Shown in pieces: positions 25,421 to 34,724 of a stretch of 64,000 nt of DNA. Positions within the stretch are counted from its first letter, which is position 1. The number at the start of each line of letters is the position of its first letter. The position numbers and the translations under genes are program-made. The notes beneath the pieces are model-generated. The model was not told where the DNA came from. It saw only the letters and a program-made list of their open reading frames with translations, and did no database searches. This DNA comes from Treponema sp. UBA6852 (lineage in GTDB: Bacteria; Spirochaetota; Spirochaetia; Treponematales; Treponemataceae). The stretch lies in contig DKDI01000045.1 of assembly GCA_002449305.1 (NCBI GenBank), forward strand, positions 79,972 to 143,971, in the 5' to 3' direction.

Positions 25421-26491
25421 TTGATTTACTATCTTGGCGGCTTGCTAAAAAACTTTTGGGGACCGGCTAGGCTTTTTCAGTCATATACAGTTCTTATTGC
25501 GCTTGCGCTTTACACAGGATTTTTTCTTTCCAAAGTATTAATTCCAAAATTCTACAAGTATCTTCCAAGCGACAGAGGAAGAGAATTCACACTGACAAAA
25601 GAAGCCGCAAAAGGAAAGCCTACAGGTTCCGGAGCCGTTTTCATAACAATCTTTGTAATACTTTGCTTTATAATTGTTCCGCTAGATTATCTTCAATCTG
25701 GAATTCTTGCGCTTACTTGGCTTATGATGCTTACAGGATTTTTGGACGACAGAAGCTTAAAAGGCTGGGGAGAATACAGAAAGGCTCTTTTGGATTTTGT
25801 GATTGCGGTTGCAGCGGCATTTCTTTTAATGCATTACCTTTCTCAGACTTCTCCAGACGGAAGGCTTAGATTCTGGTTTCCATTCTTTTCAACTACGATT
25901 CACATTCCGTGCTGGCTTTATGTTGCCATAACCGTAATAATGCTTTGGATGTCTGTAAACACAACAAACTGCACAGACGGAGTAGACGGATTAAGTTCAA
26001 CTTTAGTTCTGATTGCTCTTTTGACTATGGGCGCGCTTTTTTATATTGTGCTTGGACACGTTGATATTTCAACATATCTTCTTGTTCCGCATTTAAAAGA
26101 CGGAGCTTCCTGGGCAATAATAACATTCTGTCTTGCCGGAGTTCTTATGGGCTACTTGTGGCACAATGCGTTTCCAAGTTCAGTCCTTATGGGAGACGCA
26201 GGCTCACGCGCGCTGGGATTTTTTATTGGCGTTTGCGTAATGGTAAGCGGAAACCCATTCTTATTCCTTGCAACTTCTTCAATTATTTTTGTAAACGGCG
26301 GCGTGGGACTTTTAAAAGTCGCGCTTAAAAGATTCTTCCATATTTCAATTTTTGAAACAGTAAGATTTCCTTTGCACGACCACATGAGAAAAAACAAAGG
26401 CTGGTCTCCAACGCAAGTGCTTGTCAAGTTTATGATAATTCAGCTTTTAATCACTGTCGCAATGCTCGGAATATTCTTTAAAATCAGATAA
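25421..26491 (+). CDS. mraY: Phospho-N-acetylmuramoyl-pentapeptide transferase
   Basis: Makes lipid I at the cytoplasmic membrane in peptidoglycan synthesis. The 356-residue polytopic protein has the MraY/WecA superfamily signatures: LTGFLDDRSLKGW (the Asp pair), NTTNCTDGVDGLS, and the FPLHDHMRKNKGWSPTQVLVKF loop like MraY's HHHF-type segment. The GDAGSRALG motif is present. It starts with TTG behind AGGGG. It is isolated from the usual mur cluster and somewhat divergent, so a WecA-type role is possible but less likely. Confidence 0.85.
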   Translation: MIYYLGGLLKNFWGPARLFQSYTVLIALALYTGFFLSKVLIPKFYKYLPSDRGREFTLTKEAAKGKPTGSGAVFITIFVILCFIIVPLDYLQSGILALTWLMMLTGFLDDRSLKGWGEYRKALLDFVIAVAAAFLLMHYLSQTSPDGRLRFWFPFFSTTIHIPCWLYVAITVIMLWMSVNTTNCTDGVDGLSSTLVLIALLTMGALFYIVLGHVDISTYLLVPHLKDGASWAIITFCLAGVLMGYLWHNAFPSSVLMGDAGSRALGFFIGVCVMVSGNPFLFLATSSIIFVNGGVGLLKVALKRFFHISIFETVRFPLHDHMRKNKGWSPTQVLVKFMIIQLLITVAMLGIFFKIR

Positions 26492-26572
26492 GGAGAATTT
26501 TTAGTTCTTACAAAATCAAAGCAGCGCATTTTTAAAATCACATACAACACACAAACTAAAGCGAGGAAAATT

Positions 26573-26980
26573 ATGGGAAAGAAGAACGTTGGAATTATCC
26601 AGCATCTTTATTTGGTAGGAATGTTAATTTGTGCCATTGGATTTTTGTGTCCGCAGTTCAAAGCTCTTGGACAGACAGCAAACGGATTCAGTCTTATTTC
26701 AAAAGATTCTTCTATAATAAGCACGGGAATTCTTTTGATTTTTATCGGTGCTGTGGCAGGTGCAGTTCTTTATTTTGTCAAAGTAAAAAATGCAAAGTTC
26801 TTTAAGCTGATTGCACTCGCAGCAAGCATTCTGGGAGGAATAATTCTTGTAGTGCAGATGAACAACAGCGCGCTTGCACGTCTTGTTGGAAAAGAATTTC
26901 TAAAGCACGCAGCATTTGGATTTTACATGATAATTGCCGGCTGGATTATTGCAATCACAGGATTTATAAAAACAAAATAG
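26573..26980 (+). CDS. Four-helix membrane protein of unknown function
   Basis: A 135-residue hydrophobic protein with four predicted membrane segments (about 10-30, 48-70, 76-96 and 112-132). It begins MGKKNVGIIQHLYLVGML and GCGAGG lies ahead of the ATG. The family was not recognised. It lies between mraY and an NYN-domain gene and ends at a strong terminator. Confidence 0.65.
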   Translation: MGKKNVGIIQHLYLVGMLICAIGFLCPQFKALGQTANGFSLISKDSSIISTGILLIFIGAVAGAVLYFVKVKNAKFFKLIALAASILGGIILVVQMNNSALARLVGKEFLKHAAFGFYMIIAGWIIAITGFIKTK

Positions 26981-26989
26981 CCTGTCATA

Positions 26990-27023
26990 AACATCTTCGG
27001 GGTAATGCCCGAAGATGTTTTCA
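26990..27023 (+). terminator. Strong 12-bp terminator hairpin
   Basis: AACATCTTCGGG (26990-27001) and CCCGAAGATGTT (27008-27019) form a perfect 12-bp stem with a 6-base loop, followed by TTT. It lies 10 bp after the stop of the four-helix membrane protein. The core CTTCGGG/CCCGAAG resembles the dispersed palindromes near 53.2 kb. Confidence 0.75.
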
Positions 27024-27128
27024 GCTGATTATTTTTTTGAAACGCTTGCAAAGTCCGCGGAACTTTTTTATATTTTTTATATAAACATTGCATGCAAAAT
27101 ATACAAATCAGGGAAGGAAAATATTAAG

Positions 27129-27182
27129 TGTATAATGTATAAGGTGCTAGCTTTCAAAACTTATCTAACTTTTGAAAGCTAG
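27129..27182 (+). promoter_or_regulatory. Promoter -10 and 13-bp hairpin in NYN gene leader
   Basis: TATAAT at 27131-27136 is followed by a perfect inverted repeat CTAGCTTTCAAAA (27147-27159) / TTTTGAAAGCTAG (27170-27182) with a 10-base loop. No T-run follows, so it is probably not a terminator. It could be an operator or an RNA element processed by the downstream nuclease-like protein. Confidence 0.5.
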
Positions 27183-27225
27183 TCTAAGCAATATACACGG
27201 AATAAAAATATACGGAGGATATATC

Positions 27226-28161
27226 ATGGAAGACATCGCAAGAGCCTGTTTCGTTATAGACGGAAATTATACAAGAAAAGGCTTTTCACACTTGGCGCAA
27301 GATGGAATTGACGGAAATTACTACTCAATAAATTTTGCAGCTCTCACAGAATACACTTCTTCACTTATTGAAGCGGAAACTGGAAAAAGATGCGTTTTCT
27401 CGGACAAAAAAGTGTTCATGGGAACGAATGCGGAATTTGACCGTGAAAACCAGAAATTCTACAGGGCATTGGACGAAGCTGGATTTCAGCGCAACACATT
27501 CAACTTACGCTCGCAGGAAAACTCAAACGGAAGGCTTCCCACATTAAAAGAAGATGCTGTAGACACAACAATTGTATTCAACACAGCAAAAGAATTCTAC
27601 ACAAAAAGCCGCGATGAACGGTTTGACACGCTTGTTCTTTATGCAGGAGACGGAGATCTTTCAGTTCTTGTTTCAGGCCTGAAAGCGGAAGGCGTGCGAG
27701 TTTTCGTTATCTATTACGATTTTAAAACGCCAATTTCAATTACAAGAGCTTCGCAGAATTTGCTTGAAACCGCAGACAAAGCAATCAGCATTTCAAGTCT
27801 TCTTGATGAACGTGTTTCCCAGCAGATAAAATCAATCTTTACAAAAATAGATGCGCCAGAACAAGGATTTCAAGTTCACTACAAGCCTGGAGTTAGGAGC
27901 ACATTTGAAATGGCAACACAACCTTTTGTCTTGCCTGAAAAACTTATTATAGATGGAATTTCCAACTGCCGAAAAGACGATGACGGATGGGTACTTGTTG
28001 CTCAGCTTGGAAAATCAATTGAATACAAAATGGGCACAAAGCTTCCGTTTGGAACAAAACTCCGAGCGGAACTTGCAAGATACCCAAAAACTTTTGAAAC
28101 AAAAGAAGTGCCGGCATTCAGCGTAAGAGTAAAACCAACGGCATTGCAACATAAAAGCTGA
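27226..28161 (+). CDS. NYN-domain (LabA/DUF88-like) predicted ribonuclease
   Basis: From the ATG at 27226, which has GGAGG seven bases upstream, the product has 311 residues. The N-terminal 180 residues match the NYN/PIN-like nuclease fold: CFVIDGNY with the first Asp, EDAVDTTIVFNTAKE with a central Asp, and LYAGDGDLSVLVSGLKAEG with the AGDGD acidic pair. The C-terminal third is a separate basic domain without recognised motif. NYN proteins cut RNA; the target is unknown. A perfect hairpin in its own leader is a candidate target. Confidence 0.85.
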   Translation: MEDIARACFVIDGNYTRKGFSHLAQDGIDGNYYSINFAALTEYTSSLIEAETGKRCVFSDKKVFMGTNAEFDRENQKFYRALDEAGFQRNTFNLRSQENSNGRLPTLKEDAVDTTIVFNTAKEFYTKSRDERFDTLVLYAGDGDLSVLVSGLKAEGVRVFVIYYDFKTPISITRASQNLLETADKAISISSLLDERVSQQIKSIFTKIDAPEQGFQVHYKPGVRSTFEMATQPFVLPEKLIIDGISNCRKDDDGWVLVAQLGKSIEYKMGTKLPFGTKLRAELARYPKTFETKEVPAFSVRVKPTALQHKS

Positions 28162-28186
28162 TTAAAAATCACAATTGAGGCTAGTT

Positions 28187-29041
28187 ATGAAGAAACAATT
28201 TCTTTTTGTTTTATTTACAATTTTTATTTCCGCATTTTTATTTTGCCAGTCTTCTGCTCCCAAAAAAACAAAGCCAGCGAATTCTGTTTCCACCAGCAGA
28301 AAAAACAGCAACGCTTCGGGCAAAAAAAGAAATCAGCAAAAAGCACAAACCAATGCCAAGAACAAGCAAAATTCTAGCAAAACTGCAAACTCCAAATCAA
28401 AAAGCAAAAATTCTTTATGGAACATTAAATCGCTTGACACTGCAAGAAACGTTGATTACTTGGACGATTTTGAAAAAAACGTAATTCTGGAAATGAACAA
28501 GGCAAGAACAAATCCAAAGCAATACGCTGATTTATATATTGTTCCAAGGCTAGAGAATTTCGATGGATATAACTATGTTGAAAAAAAAATGTCGGCGGCA
28601 GGTCCATACAACAGAACAACCCGCACAACAGAAGGTCCTGCGGCTGTAAAAGAATGCATAAACTATATGTACAATCAAAGTCCACGCGCTCCGCTTCTTC
28701 CATCTAAAGCACTCACGTGCGCTGCAAGAGACCATGCGGAAACCCAAGTAGTAACTGACCAGCTTGGACACAAAGGAGTTGACGGCTCGACGCCATTTGA
28801 AAGAATAGGAAAATATGGCATATTCATGGCGACAGCTGAGAACATATTTTATTGCGTAGACACCGCAAGAAATACAGTTGTAAAATTTTTAATTGACGAC
28901 GGAGTAGATTCACGCGGACACAGAAAAAATATTATGAACAGAAAGTACAATTTAGCCGGCGTAGGATATGCTGAATGCAAAGAAAATAGAAGAGATGAAT
29001 GTGTAATCGACTTTGCACAAAGTTATACAGAGAATGAATAA
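28187..29041 (+). CDS. Exported CAP/SCP-domain protein
   Basis: Starting at ATG 28187 (GAGG upstream) it has 284 residues. A signal peptide (residues 1-22, ending near FLFCQS) is followed by a low-complexity Ser/Lys/Asn-rich stretch (about 23-80). A cysteine-rich-secretory-protein/CAP domain comes next, with NKARTNPKQYADLY, DHAETQVVTDQLGHKG and SRGHRKNIMNRKYNLAGVGYAE. CAP proteins are extracellular; their activity is often unclear. It lies 25 bp after the NYN gene. Confidence 0.9.
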   Translation: MKKQFLFVLFTIFISAFLFCQSSAPKKTKPANSVSTSRKNSNASGKKRNQQKAQTNAKNKQNSSKTANSKSKSKNSLWNIKSLDTARNVDYLDDFEKNVILEMNKARTNPKQYADLYIVPRLENFDGYNYVEKKMSAAGPYNRTTRTTEGPAAVKECINYMYNQSPRAPLLPSKALTCAARDHAETQVVTDQLGHKGVDGSTPFERIGKYGIFMATAENIFYCVDTARNTVVKFLIDDGVDSRGHRKNIMNRKYNLAGVGYAECKENRRDECVIDFAQSYTENE

Positions 29042-29083
29042 GAGAAGTTGCAGGTTGACTTGGAAAATTTTCCCTCTTAAATT

Positions 29084-29728
29084 TTAAAAGCCAAAAACTC
29101 TTTCTTTGACTTTTGAAAACTTTTTTGTGATAAATCCAAGAATAAAGCCGACTAGAATCGCCGCAATCACAGTTCCAATGCCAACACTGCCAAAGTTGTG
29201 CAAAGCAAAAAGACAAGTTGCCACAGAAACAAGCACCATCAGGCAGTCGAATGCAATTTTCACTTTTGCAAATTCAATTTTTGTGACTCTTGAAATTACG
29301 CCCATGCAGCCCTCTCCTGCTAGCGGAACAATATTCGCCGGAACATAAAAGAAAATTCCAATTGCAACAAAAACACAACTTAGCAAAGACAATGCAAGGC
29401 GCAAAATAAAAAATTCTGGAGTTGGAAAAAAATCAGCAAGAAAATTGCAAAGCGTTGTAAATTTTCCGAAAACAATGCCAACAGGAATTTGCAGAAGGAC
29501 GAGAAGAGAAAAGTTTTTCCGCAAAATCAAAAGTTGAATAAGAACCAAGGCACAATGAAAAATTATCGTTGCGTTTCCCATTTCAATTCCAAAAACGCGC
29601 GTCATTGTATACGGAATCGAGCTGACAGGAGAAACTCCAAGATTTGATTTTACAGAAAGAGCGATACCGATTGTCATAACAAAAAGTCCGGCAAAATACA
29701 CTGAAAGGCGGAGTATTAATTTTTTCAT
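29084..29728 (-). CDS. YczE/YitT-like integral membrane protein
   Basis: The ATG at 29728, just after the upstream aminotransferase stop, gives 214 residues with five to six membrane segments and the start MKKLILRLSVYFAGLFVMTIGIALSVKSNLGVSP. That start matches the YczE-type family (membrane proteins of unknown transport function). A longer upstream frame would overlap the aminotransferase and was rejected. AGGCAGG lies upstream. Probably last in the clpC-containing operon. Confidence 0.8.
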   Translation of the reverse strand: MKKLILRLSVYFAGLFVMTIGIALSVKSNLGVSPVSSIPYTMTRVFGIEMGNATIIFHCALVLIQLLILRKNFSLLVLLQIPVGIVFGKFTTLCNFLADFFPTPEFFILRLALSLLSCVFVAIGIFFYVPANIVPLAGEGCMGVISRVTKIEFAKVKIAFDCLMVLVSVATCLFALHNFGSVGIGTVIAAILVGFILGFITKKFSKVKERVFGF

Positions 29729-29738
29729 TTGCCTGCCT

Positions 29739-31016
29739 TTATGAATTTGCTTTGTAGGTTTCTGCAATAATTCTGATTCCGTCTTCAAGCTCATCATCGG
29801 GGCGTGCATAATTTATTCTTATGCACTTTGAATAATGCGGATGGTCTTTAAATGCGCCTACATTTCCGAAGAAAAAATATTCGCCAGGAACAACTACAAC
29901 GCCCTGCTCCTTAAGTTTTTTGTAAAGTTCCTTTGTTGTGATTTTTAGTTTTCGCATTAAAATCCACAAGAAAATCGAACCTTCACCTTTATGCACTGCA
30001 TAATCAGTTCCTGCAAAATATTTATGCACAAGGCTTTGGGCAAATTTATTTTTCTTTTCGTAATACGGACGCACAAAATTTGAAGCGGCTTCAATCAGTT
30101 TTCCGCTTTCAATAAGATTAGAAGCAATCGCCTGGCCAAGACTTCCTGAAGCAAGCGCAATTATCGAATTCAAATTTGAAAGAGCAGTAACAATTTCTTT
30201 TCTGGCAATTATAATTCCAGTGCGTAAACTTGGAAGACCTATTTTGGAAAGGCTCATGCTAAGAATTACATTTTCATTCCAGAAAGGTTTTGCATCATTG
30301 AAAATTATATGCGGCCACGGAAGACCATAAGCGTTGTCAATAATCAGTGGAATAGAATGATCCTTTGCAAGCGCAGACATCCGCATAACTTCCTCATCGG
30401 TAAGAACATTGCCTGTAGGATTTGTGGGACGGCTTACGCAAAGGGCTGCAATGCTATTGTCCTTGTTAAGACGCTCCTCAAGTTTTTCAAAGTCAACAAA
30501 ATATTTAAAAGTGTTGTCACTGTATTCTTCAAAGCGTGAAGGAATACTTTCAAAAGTTTCGCTTTCAATTCCCTGATCCGCATAACCTACATATTCAGGC
30601 ACAAGTGGAAATAAAATTTTCTTTTTAGTTTTTTTTCCATCTGACGAAGTGAATGTTCCAGAAAGAAGATTAAAAAGATAAAAGCACGCGCTTTGGCTTC
30701 CGTTGCACACAGCAATATTTTCTGGCTTTACATTCCATCCGAAATTTTTTGAAAAAAAAGTTGCGACAGAATTTATAAATGTATTTTTTCCCTGCGGTCC
30801 ATCGTATTTTCCAATCAAATCTTCAAACGCACGGCCATCTTTCATTATGCGTTCCATTTCGGCGCGGTACATTTTTTCAAGTTCTGGAATCTGCGCAGGA
30901 TTTCCTCCTCCAAGCGCACAAAGTTTTTTTCCTTCAGGAAGAGGCGCACCCAAGTCTTCCATCAATTGTAAAATTCCAGACTCTCCTGTAAGTTTTTTTC
31001 CAAAATCTGAAAACAT
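29739..31016 (-). CDS. avtA: Valine-pyruvate-type aminotransferase (class I/II)
   Basis: A PLP-dependent aminotransferase, 425 residues, closest by eye to AvtA. The N terminus MFSDFGKKLTGESGILQLMEDLG and LGGGNPAQIPELEKMY are typical. SMSLSKIGLPSLRTGIIIA holds the PLP-binding Lys, and SRPTNPTGNVLTDEE and YGLPWPHIIF are cofactor-pocket segments. It probably interconverts alanine/valine and the keto acids. It follows clpC by 18 bp. Confidence 0.83.
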   Translation of the reverse strand: MFSDFGKKLTGESGILQLMEDLGAPLPEGKKLCALGGGNPAQIPELEKMYRAEMERIMKDGRAFEDLIGKYDGPQGKNTFINSVATFFSKNFGWNVKPENIAVCNGSQSACFYLFNLLSGTFTSSDGKKTKKKILFPLVPEYVGYADQGIESETFESIPSRFEEYSDNTFKYFVDFEKLEERLNKDNSIAALCVSRPTNPTGNVLTDEEVMRMSALAKDHSIPLIIDNAYGLPWPHIIFNDAKPFWNENVILSMSLSKIGLPSLRTGIIIARKEIVTALSNLNSIIALASGSLGQAIASNLIESGKLIEAASNFVRPYYEKKNKFAQSLVHKYFAGTDYAVHKGEGSIFLWILMRKLKITTKELYKKLKEQGVVVVPGEYFFFGNVGAFKDHPHYSKCIRINYARPDDELEDGIRIIAETYKANS

Positions 31017-31034
31017 TTTTTATCCTCGTTTTTT

Positions 31035-33602
31035 TTATGAAAGTTGATTTGCTTCCTGCGCCGAAAGTTCTTGCATTTTCTTTGCAGCTGCTGCTCTCTT
31101 TTTTTTCTTGCTGAGTTTTAATGAAATAGTTCCGTCAACGCAATCCACGGAAACTGTTTCGCCTTCCGCATTTTCATTTTGCAAAAGAAGATTTGCAAGA
31201 GGATCTTCAATTTCTTTTTGAAGCAAACGGCGCATAGGGCGTGCTCCCATTGAAGGTTCATATCCGTGCTCAACAAGATATTCCCTAGCTTTTGGCTTAA
31301 GCGTAAGTGAAATTAATTTTTCAGCAAGACGGTCTTCAAGTTCTTTAATTTGAATTTCGAGTATGGACGCAATTTGTTTTTTTGAAAGCGCATCGAAAAC
31401 TATCACATCGTCAATTCGGTTAAGAAGTTCAGGCGACATTATTTTTTTGAGTTCTTCCATTGCGCTGGATTTTATTTCGCTGTACGGAACAATTCCTTCT
31501 TTTGCAGCAGAAAACCCCATTTTGCTTTCCGCAGTAATTTCTCTTGCGCCCGCATTGCTGGTCATAATGATAACTGTATTTTTGAAGCTTACGGTATGAC
31601 CAAGGTTATCCTTTAATTCACCCTCTTCAAGAAGCTGAAGTAAAAGATTATAAATGTCGTGGTGAGCCTTTTCAATTTCATCAAGGAGCACAACTGAATA
31701 TGGACGCTGGCGAACTTGTTCCGTAAGCAGACCTCCTTCTTCATAGCCAATGTATCCAGGAGGCGCACCAACAAGACGAGATGCATTTTGTTTTTCCATG
31801 TAGTCGCTCATATCTACACGAATCAAGGCTTCTTCCGTTCCAAAAAGAAATTTCGCAAGCGACTTTGCAAACTGAGTTTTTCCAACGCCAGTAGGACCAA
31901 GAAAAATAAAAGAACCTACAGGACGTTTATGTGAAGAAATACCGGCTTTGCTTCTTCGGACTGCGCTACAAATTGAAGCAACAGCCTCATCCTGACCTAT
32001 AACTTCTTCATGCAAAATTTTTTCCATATTTAAAAGACGTCCGGACTTTCCTTCATCCAACTTTGAAACATCAATTCCAGAAATTTCACTTATAATCTTG
32101 CAGACATCATCCGCACAAACACGGCGTTTTTTTGCAGCGTCAGAAGATTTCCATTTGCGGTTTAAATCATCTATTCTTGAACGCAGTAAATTTATGTGAT
32201 CCCTGATATATGCGGCTTTTTCATATTCCTGCGAAGCAACAAGCTCTCTCTTCTGCTCATTATATCTTGCGTATTCTGATTCAAGCTTATCCAATTCTTC
32301 AGGGCGGACATCCTCCTGCAATTTTTTTGCTGCTCCAGCTTCGTCAAGAATATCAATTGCTTTGTCCGGCAAGAAACGTTCAGAAATATATCGTTTGCTG
32401 TATTTTACAATAAGTGGAATCACATCATCTTCATAAACAACATGGTGAAATTCTTCATAATATTTTTTTAGTCCAAAAAGAATTTTTTGAGTTTCATCTT
32501 CAGAAGGCTCTTCAACTTTTACAGTCTGAAATCTTCTTACAAGCGCAGAATCTTTTTCAAAATATTTTCGATATTCCTTTGTCGTAGTCGCTCCAATCAT
32601 CTGAAGCTCACCGCGGCTTAGAGCAGGCTTTATCATGTTGCTTGCATCCATTGAGCCTTCCGGTCCGCCAGCACCAATTATAGTATGAAGCTCGTCAACA
32701 AAAAGAATAATATTTTTTGATTCCTTGATTTCTTTCATTACACGTTTGAGCCGCTCTTCAAATTCGCCGCGATACTTTGTGCCGGCAATCATTGCAGCCA
32801 AGTCAAGCTGAAGAAGCCTTTTTCCAAGAAGGTCAGCAGGAACTTTACCGTTCGCAATGCGCTGCGCAAGGGATTCTGCAATTGCAGTTTTTCCAACGCC
32901 CGGTTCTCCAACAAGGACAGGATTATTTTTTGTGCGACGACTTAAAATCTGAATTGTGCGTAAAACTTCTTTTTCACGTCCAACAACAGGATCTAAATTT
33001 CCGTCCTTTGCATCTTGGGTTAAGTCCCTTGAAAACTGCGCAAGAATTCCTGACAGTTTTTGTTTTCTTTGCGCGCTTCCATCCGCCATAAAAGGAACAG
33101 GTGTTTCTTGTGAAAAATTTCCGCCTGAAAAATCTTTTGAATCTTTTACAGCAGAAGAAGGTATTTTACGCTGAATATCGGCAATCGCTTTTTTGACCTG
33201 ATCAATGGAAATTCCTGCGCGCTTTAAATATGCCCACAAAAGGGAACGTTCCTCTGTAGCTGCGGCAAACAAAAGATGTTCTGTTCCAACATAGTTGCAC
33301 TGCATTGTCTTTGCATCGAATGCAGCCTGATTCAAAAACCTTTCTGTACGATCAGAATTTGGAATTGTCTTTAGTTCCGTATCTGGAAAACGAGAAGGCA
33401 AACTTTGTTCAATCGCAAGTTGAAGAGTAAGAACATTTATTCTAAGCTGCTGAAGCACAACATATCCAAGACCTTCCGCAGATTTTAAAAGCGCAAGTAT
33501 AATATGCTCCGGCTCAATCTGCCGACTTCCTAAAAAATAAGCTTCATCTTGAGCAAGTGCGACCAAAATGCGCTGTGCTCTAGGAGAAAAATTTTCGTAC
33601 AT
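31035..33602 (-). CDS. clpC: ATP-dependent Clp protease ATPase ClpC
   Basis: AAA+ unfoldase for the ClpP protease in protein quality control. The 855 residues show two Clp_N repeats, AAA module 1 with GEPGVGKTA, a middle UVR-type segment (QEYEKAAYIRDHINLLR) as in ClpC, and AAA module 2 with GPTGVGKTQ. The C-terminal D2-small domain contains GARPMRRLLQKEIEDPLA. The tail is Lys/Ala-rich. It lies directly downstream of mcsB and mcsA; no ctsR gene is present. Confidence 0.96.
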   Translation of the reverse strand: MYENFSPRAQRILVALAQDEAYFLGSRQIEPEHIILALLKSAEGLGYVVLQQLRINVLTLQLAIEQSLPSRFPDTELKTIPNSDRTERFLNQAAFDAKTMQCNYVGTEHLLFAAATEERSLLWAYLKRAGISIDQVKKAIADIQRKIPSSAVKDSKDFSGGNFSQETPVPFMADGSAQRKQKLSGILAQFSRDLTQDAKDGNLDPVVGREKEVLRTIQILSRRTKNNPVLVGEPGVGKTAIAESLAQRIANGKVPADLLGKRLLQLDLAAMIAGTKYRGEFEERLKRVMKEIKESKNIILFVDELHTIIGAGGPEGSMDASNMIKPALSRGELQMIGATTTKEYRKYFEKDSALVRRFQTVKVEEPSEDETQKILFGLKKYYEEFHHVVYEDDVIPLIVKYSKRYISERFLPDKAIDILDEAGAAKKLQEDVRPEELDKLESEYARYNEQKRELVASQEYEKAAYIRDHINLLRSRIDDLNRKWKSSDAAKKRRVCADDVCKIISEISGIDVSKLDEGKSGRLLNMEKILHEEVIGQDEAVASICSAVRRSKAGISSHKRPVGSFIFLGPTGVGKTQFAKSLAKFLFGTEEALIRVDMSDYMEKQNASRLVGAPPGYIGYEEGGLLTEQVRQRPYSVVLLDEIEKAHHDIYNLLLQLLEEGELKDNLGHTVSFKNTVIIMTSNAGAREITAESKMGFSAAKEGIVPYSEIKSSAMEELKKIMSPELLNRIDDVIVFDALSKKQIASILEIQIKELEDRLAEKLISLTLKPKAREYLVEHGYEPSMGARPMRRLLQKEIEDPLANLLLQNENAEGETVSVDCVDGTISLKLSKKKKRAAAAKKMQELSAQEANQLS

Positions 33603-33611
33603 ATAGGAACC

Positions 33612-34724
33612 TCACTTTTCAATATTTTCAAAAGCTTCCTGTAAAATCAAAGCTCTAAGCCGTTCAATTTTACGCGGACGGTTGTCCTGAATATCTTTTT
33701 CAAATTTAAATTTTCCATTGTCAAGAACATATTCAAGATGTCCTTCCTGAACTCTGTAAAGCAAAGCATGTAATTCCGACTCTTCAATTCCAGAAAAAAC
33801 TTCCATGTCTTTACCGAACTTTACTCCGCTTACAATGTCGATAGCTTCTCTAAGTGAAACAAAAAAACTGCTCTTTGCCAAAGCCAGCGATCGGAGCGCA
33901 TAGTTTGAAATTTCCGTTATGTGCTGAGCCTTGCAAATTTTCCGTGCCGCTCTTTCTTCCTTTAAAATATTTTGAACAGCGCATTGAACCGAAGCAATCT
34001 GATCGAGCTCACTTCCGCCCGCCGAACTTTTGGGAACAACAATGTAATAGCTGCCCAAAGAAGTTCCTTTTGTTCCAAAACCGCTCAAGGCATTTCCACC
34101 GCCAGAACCATAGCAAGCAAGCAAATTAAATCCATCAGCTGAAATATTTTTTACAATTGAATTTATTGAGCCAAGCAATGAGCAAGCAGGCAAATAAAGT
34201 TTTACAACAACAGAAAGTCCGCTTCCTGAATTTAAAACTGAATAAGTCAAATATCCAAACTCGTAGCTTGCGGCAAACTGAATTCTTTTTTGAAGTTCAT
34301 TGTCAATTTCATAAACTGAATTCGATGCAACTTCAATTCCAAGTCCTGGAACAAATGAAGAAATTTTCAAATGATCATCAGTGTTTACAGTGCAAGAAAT
34401 TTTTCCATCATTGCGAAGAACAAGTCCAGTTTTTTTTCCTTTTGAATCAAAAAGAATTCCACGCTCATGCATTATCTTGTTTCCAATGCCATCAAGCTTG
34501 CAAACAGAAACCGCCTGAAAATCTTTCGCATTCTTCAAAAAATTAAACGCATCAAAAACAATAGACTGAATGCGCTCGCTTTCAGAATCATTCAATTTAT
34601 CTGGAAAAGGAAAATTTGCAAGATTTCTTGAAAGAGTCGCTCTGGTTGCAACAACAATATCTTGCTCAGGTCCTGCGCAGGCATACCATGCTCCAGAAAC
34701 ATCTTCTTTTGCTTTTTTCATCAT
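33612..34724 (-). CDS. mcsB: McsB-like protein arginine kinase, degenerate active site
   Basis: By length (370) and position next to clpC and mcsA this is McsB, an ATP:guanido phosphotransferase that marks proteins on arginine for Clp degradation. Conserved framework includes DIVVATRATLSRNLANFPFP, GYLTYSVLNSGSGL and a C-terminal RPRKIERLRALIL. Key catalytic motifs differ from what I recall of the Bacillus/Geobacillus enzyme. NEEDH is NTDDH (114-118), the GTGLRAS arginine is Ser171, and RGxYGEGS is ACYGSGGG (203-210). It may be an inactive scaffold or adaptor. Its ATG overlaps the mcsA stop. Confidence 0.82.
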   Translation of the reverse strand: MMKKAKEDVSGAWYACAGPEQDIVVATRATLSRNLANFPFPDKLNDSESERIQSIVFDAFNFLKNAKDFQAVSVCKLDGIGNKIMHERGILFDSKGKKTGLVLRNDGKISCTVNTDDHLKISSFVPGLGIEVASNSVYEIDNELQKRIQFAASYEFGYLTYSVLNSGSGLSVVVKLYLPACSLLGSINSIVKNISADGFNLLACYGSGGGNALSGFGTKGTSLGSYYIVVPKSSAGGSELDQIASVQCAVQNILKEERAARKICKAQHITEISNYALRSLALAKSSFFVSLREAIDIVSGVKFGKDMEVFSGIEESELHALLYRVQEGHLEYVLDNGKFKFEKDIQDNRPRKIERLRALILQEAFENIEK

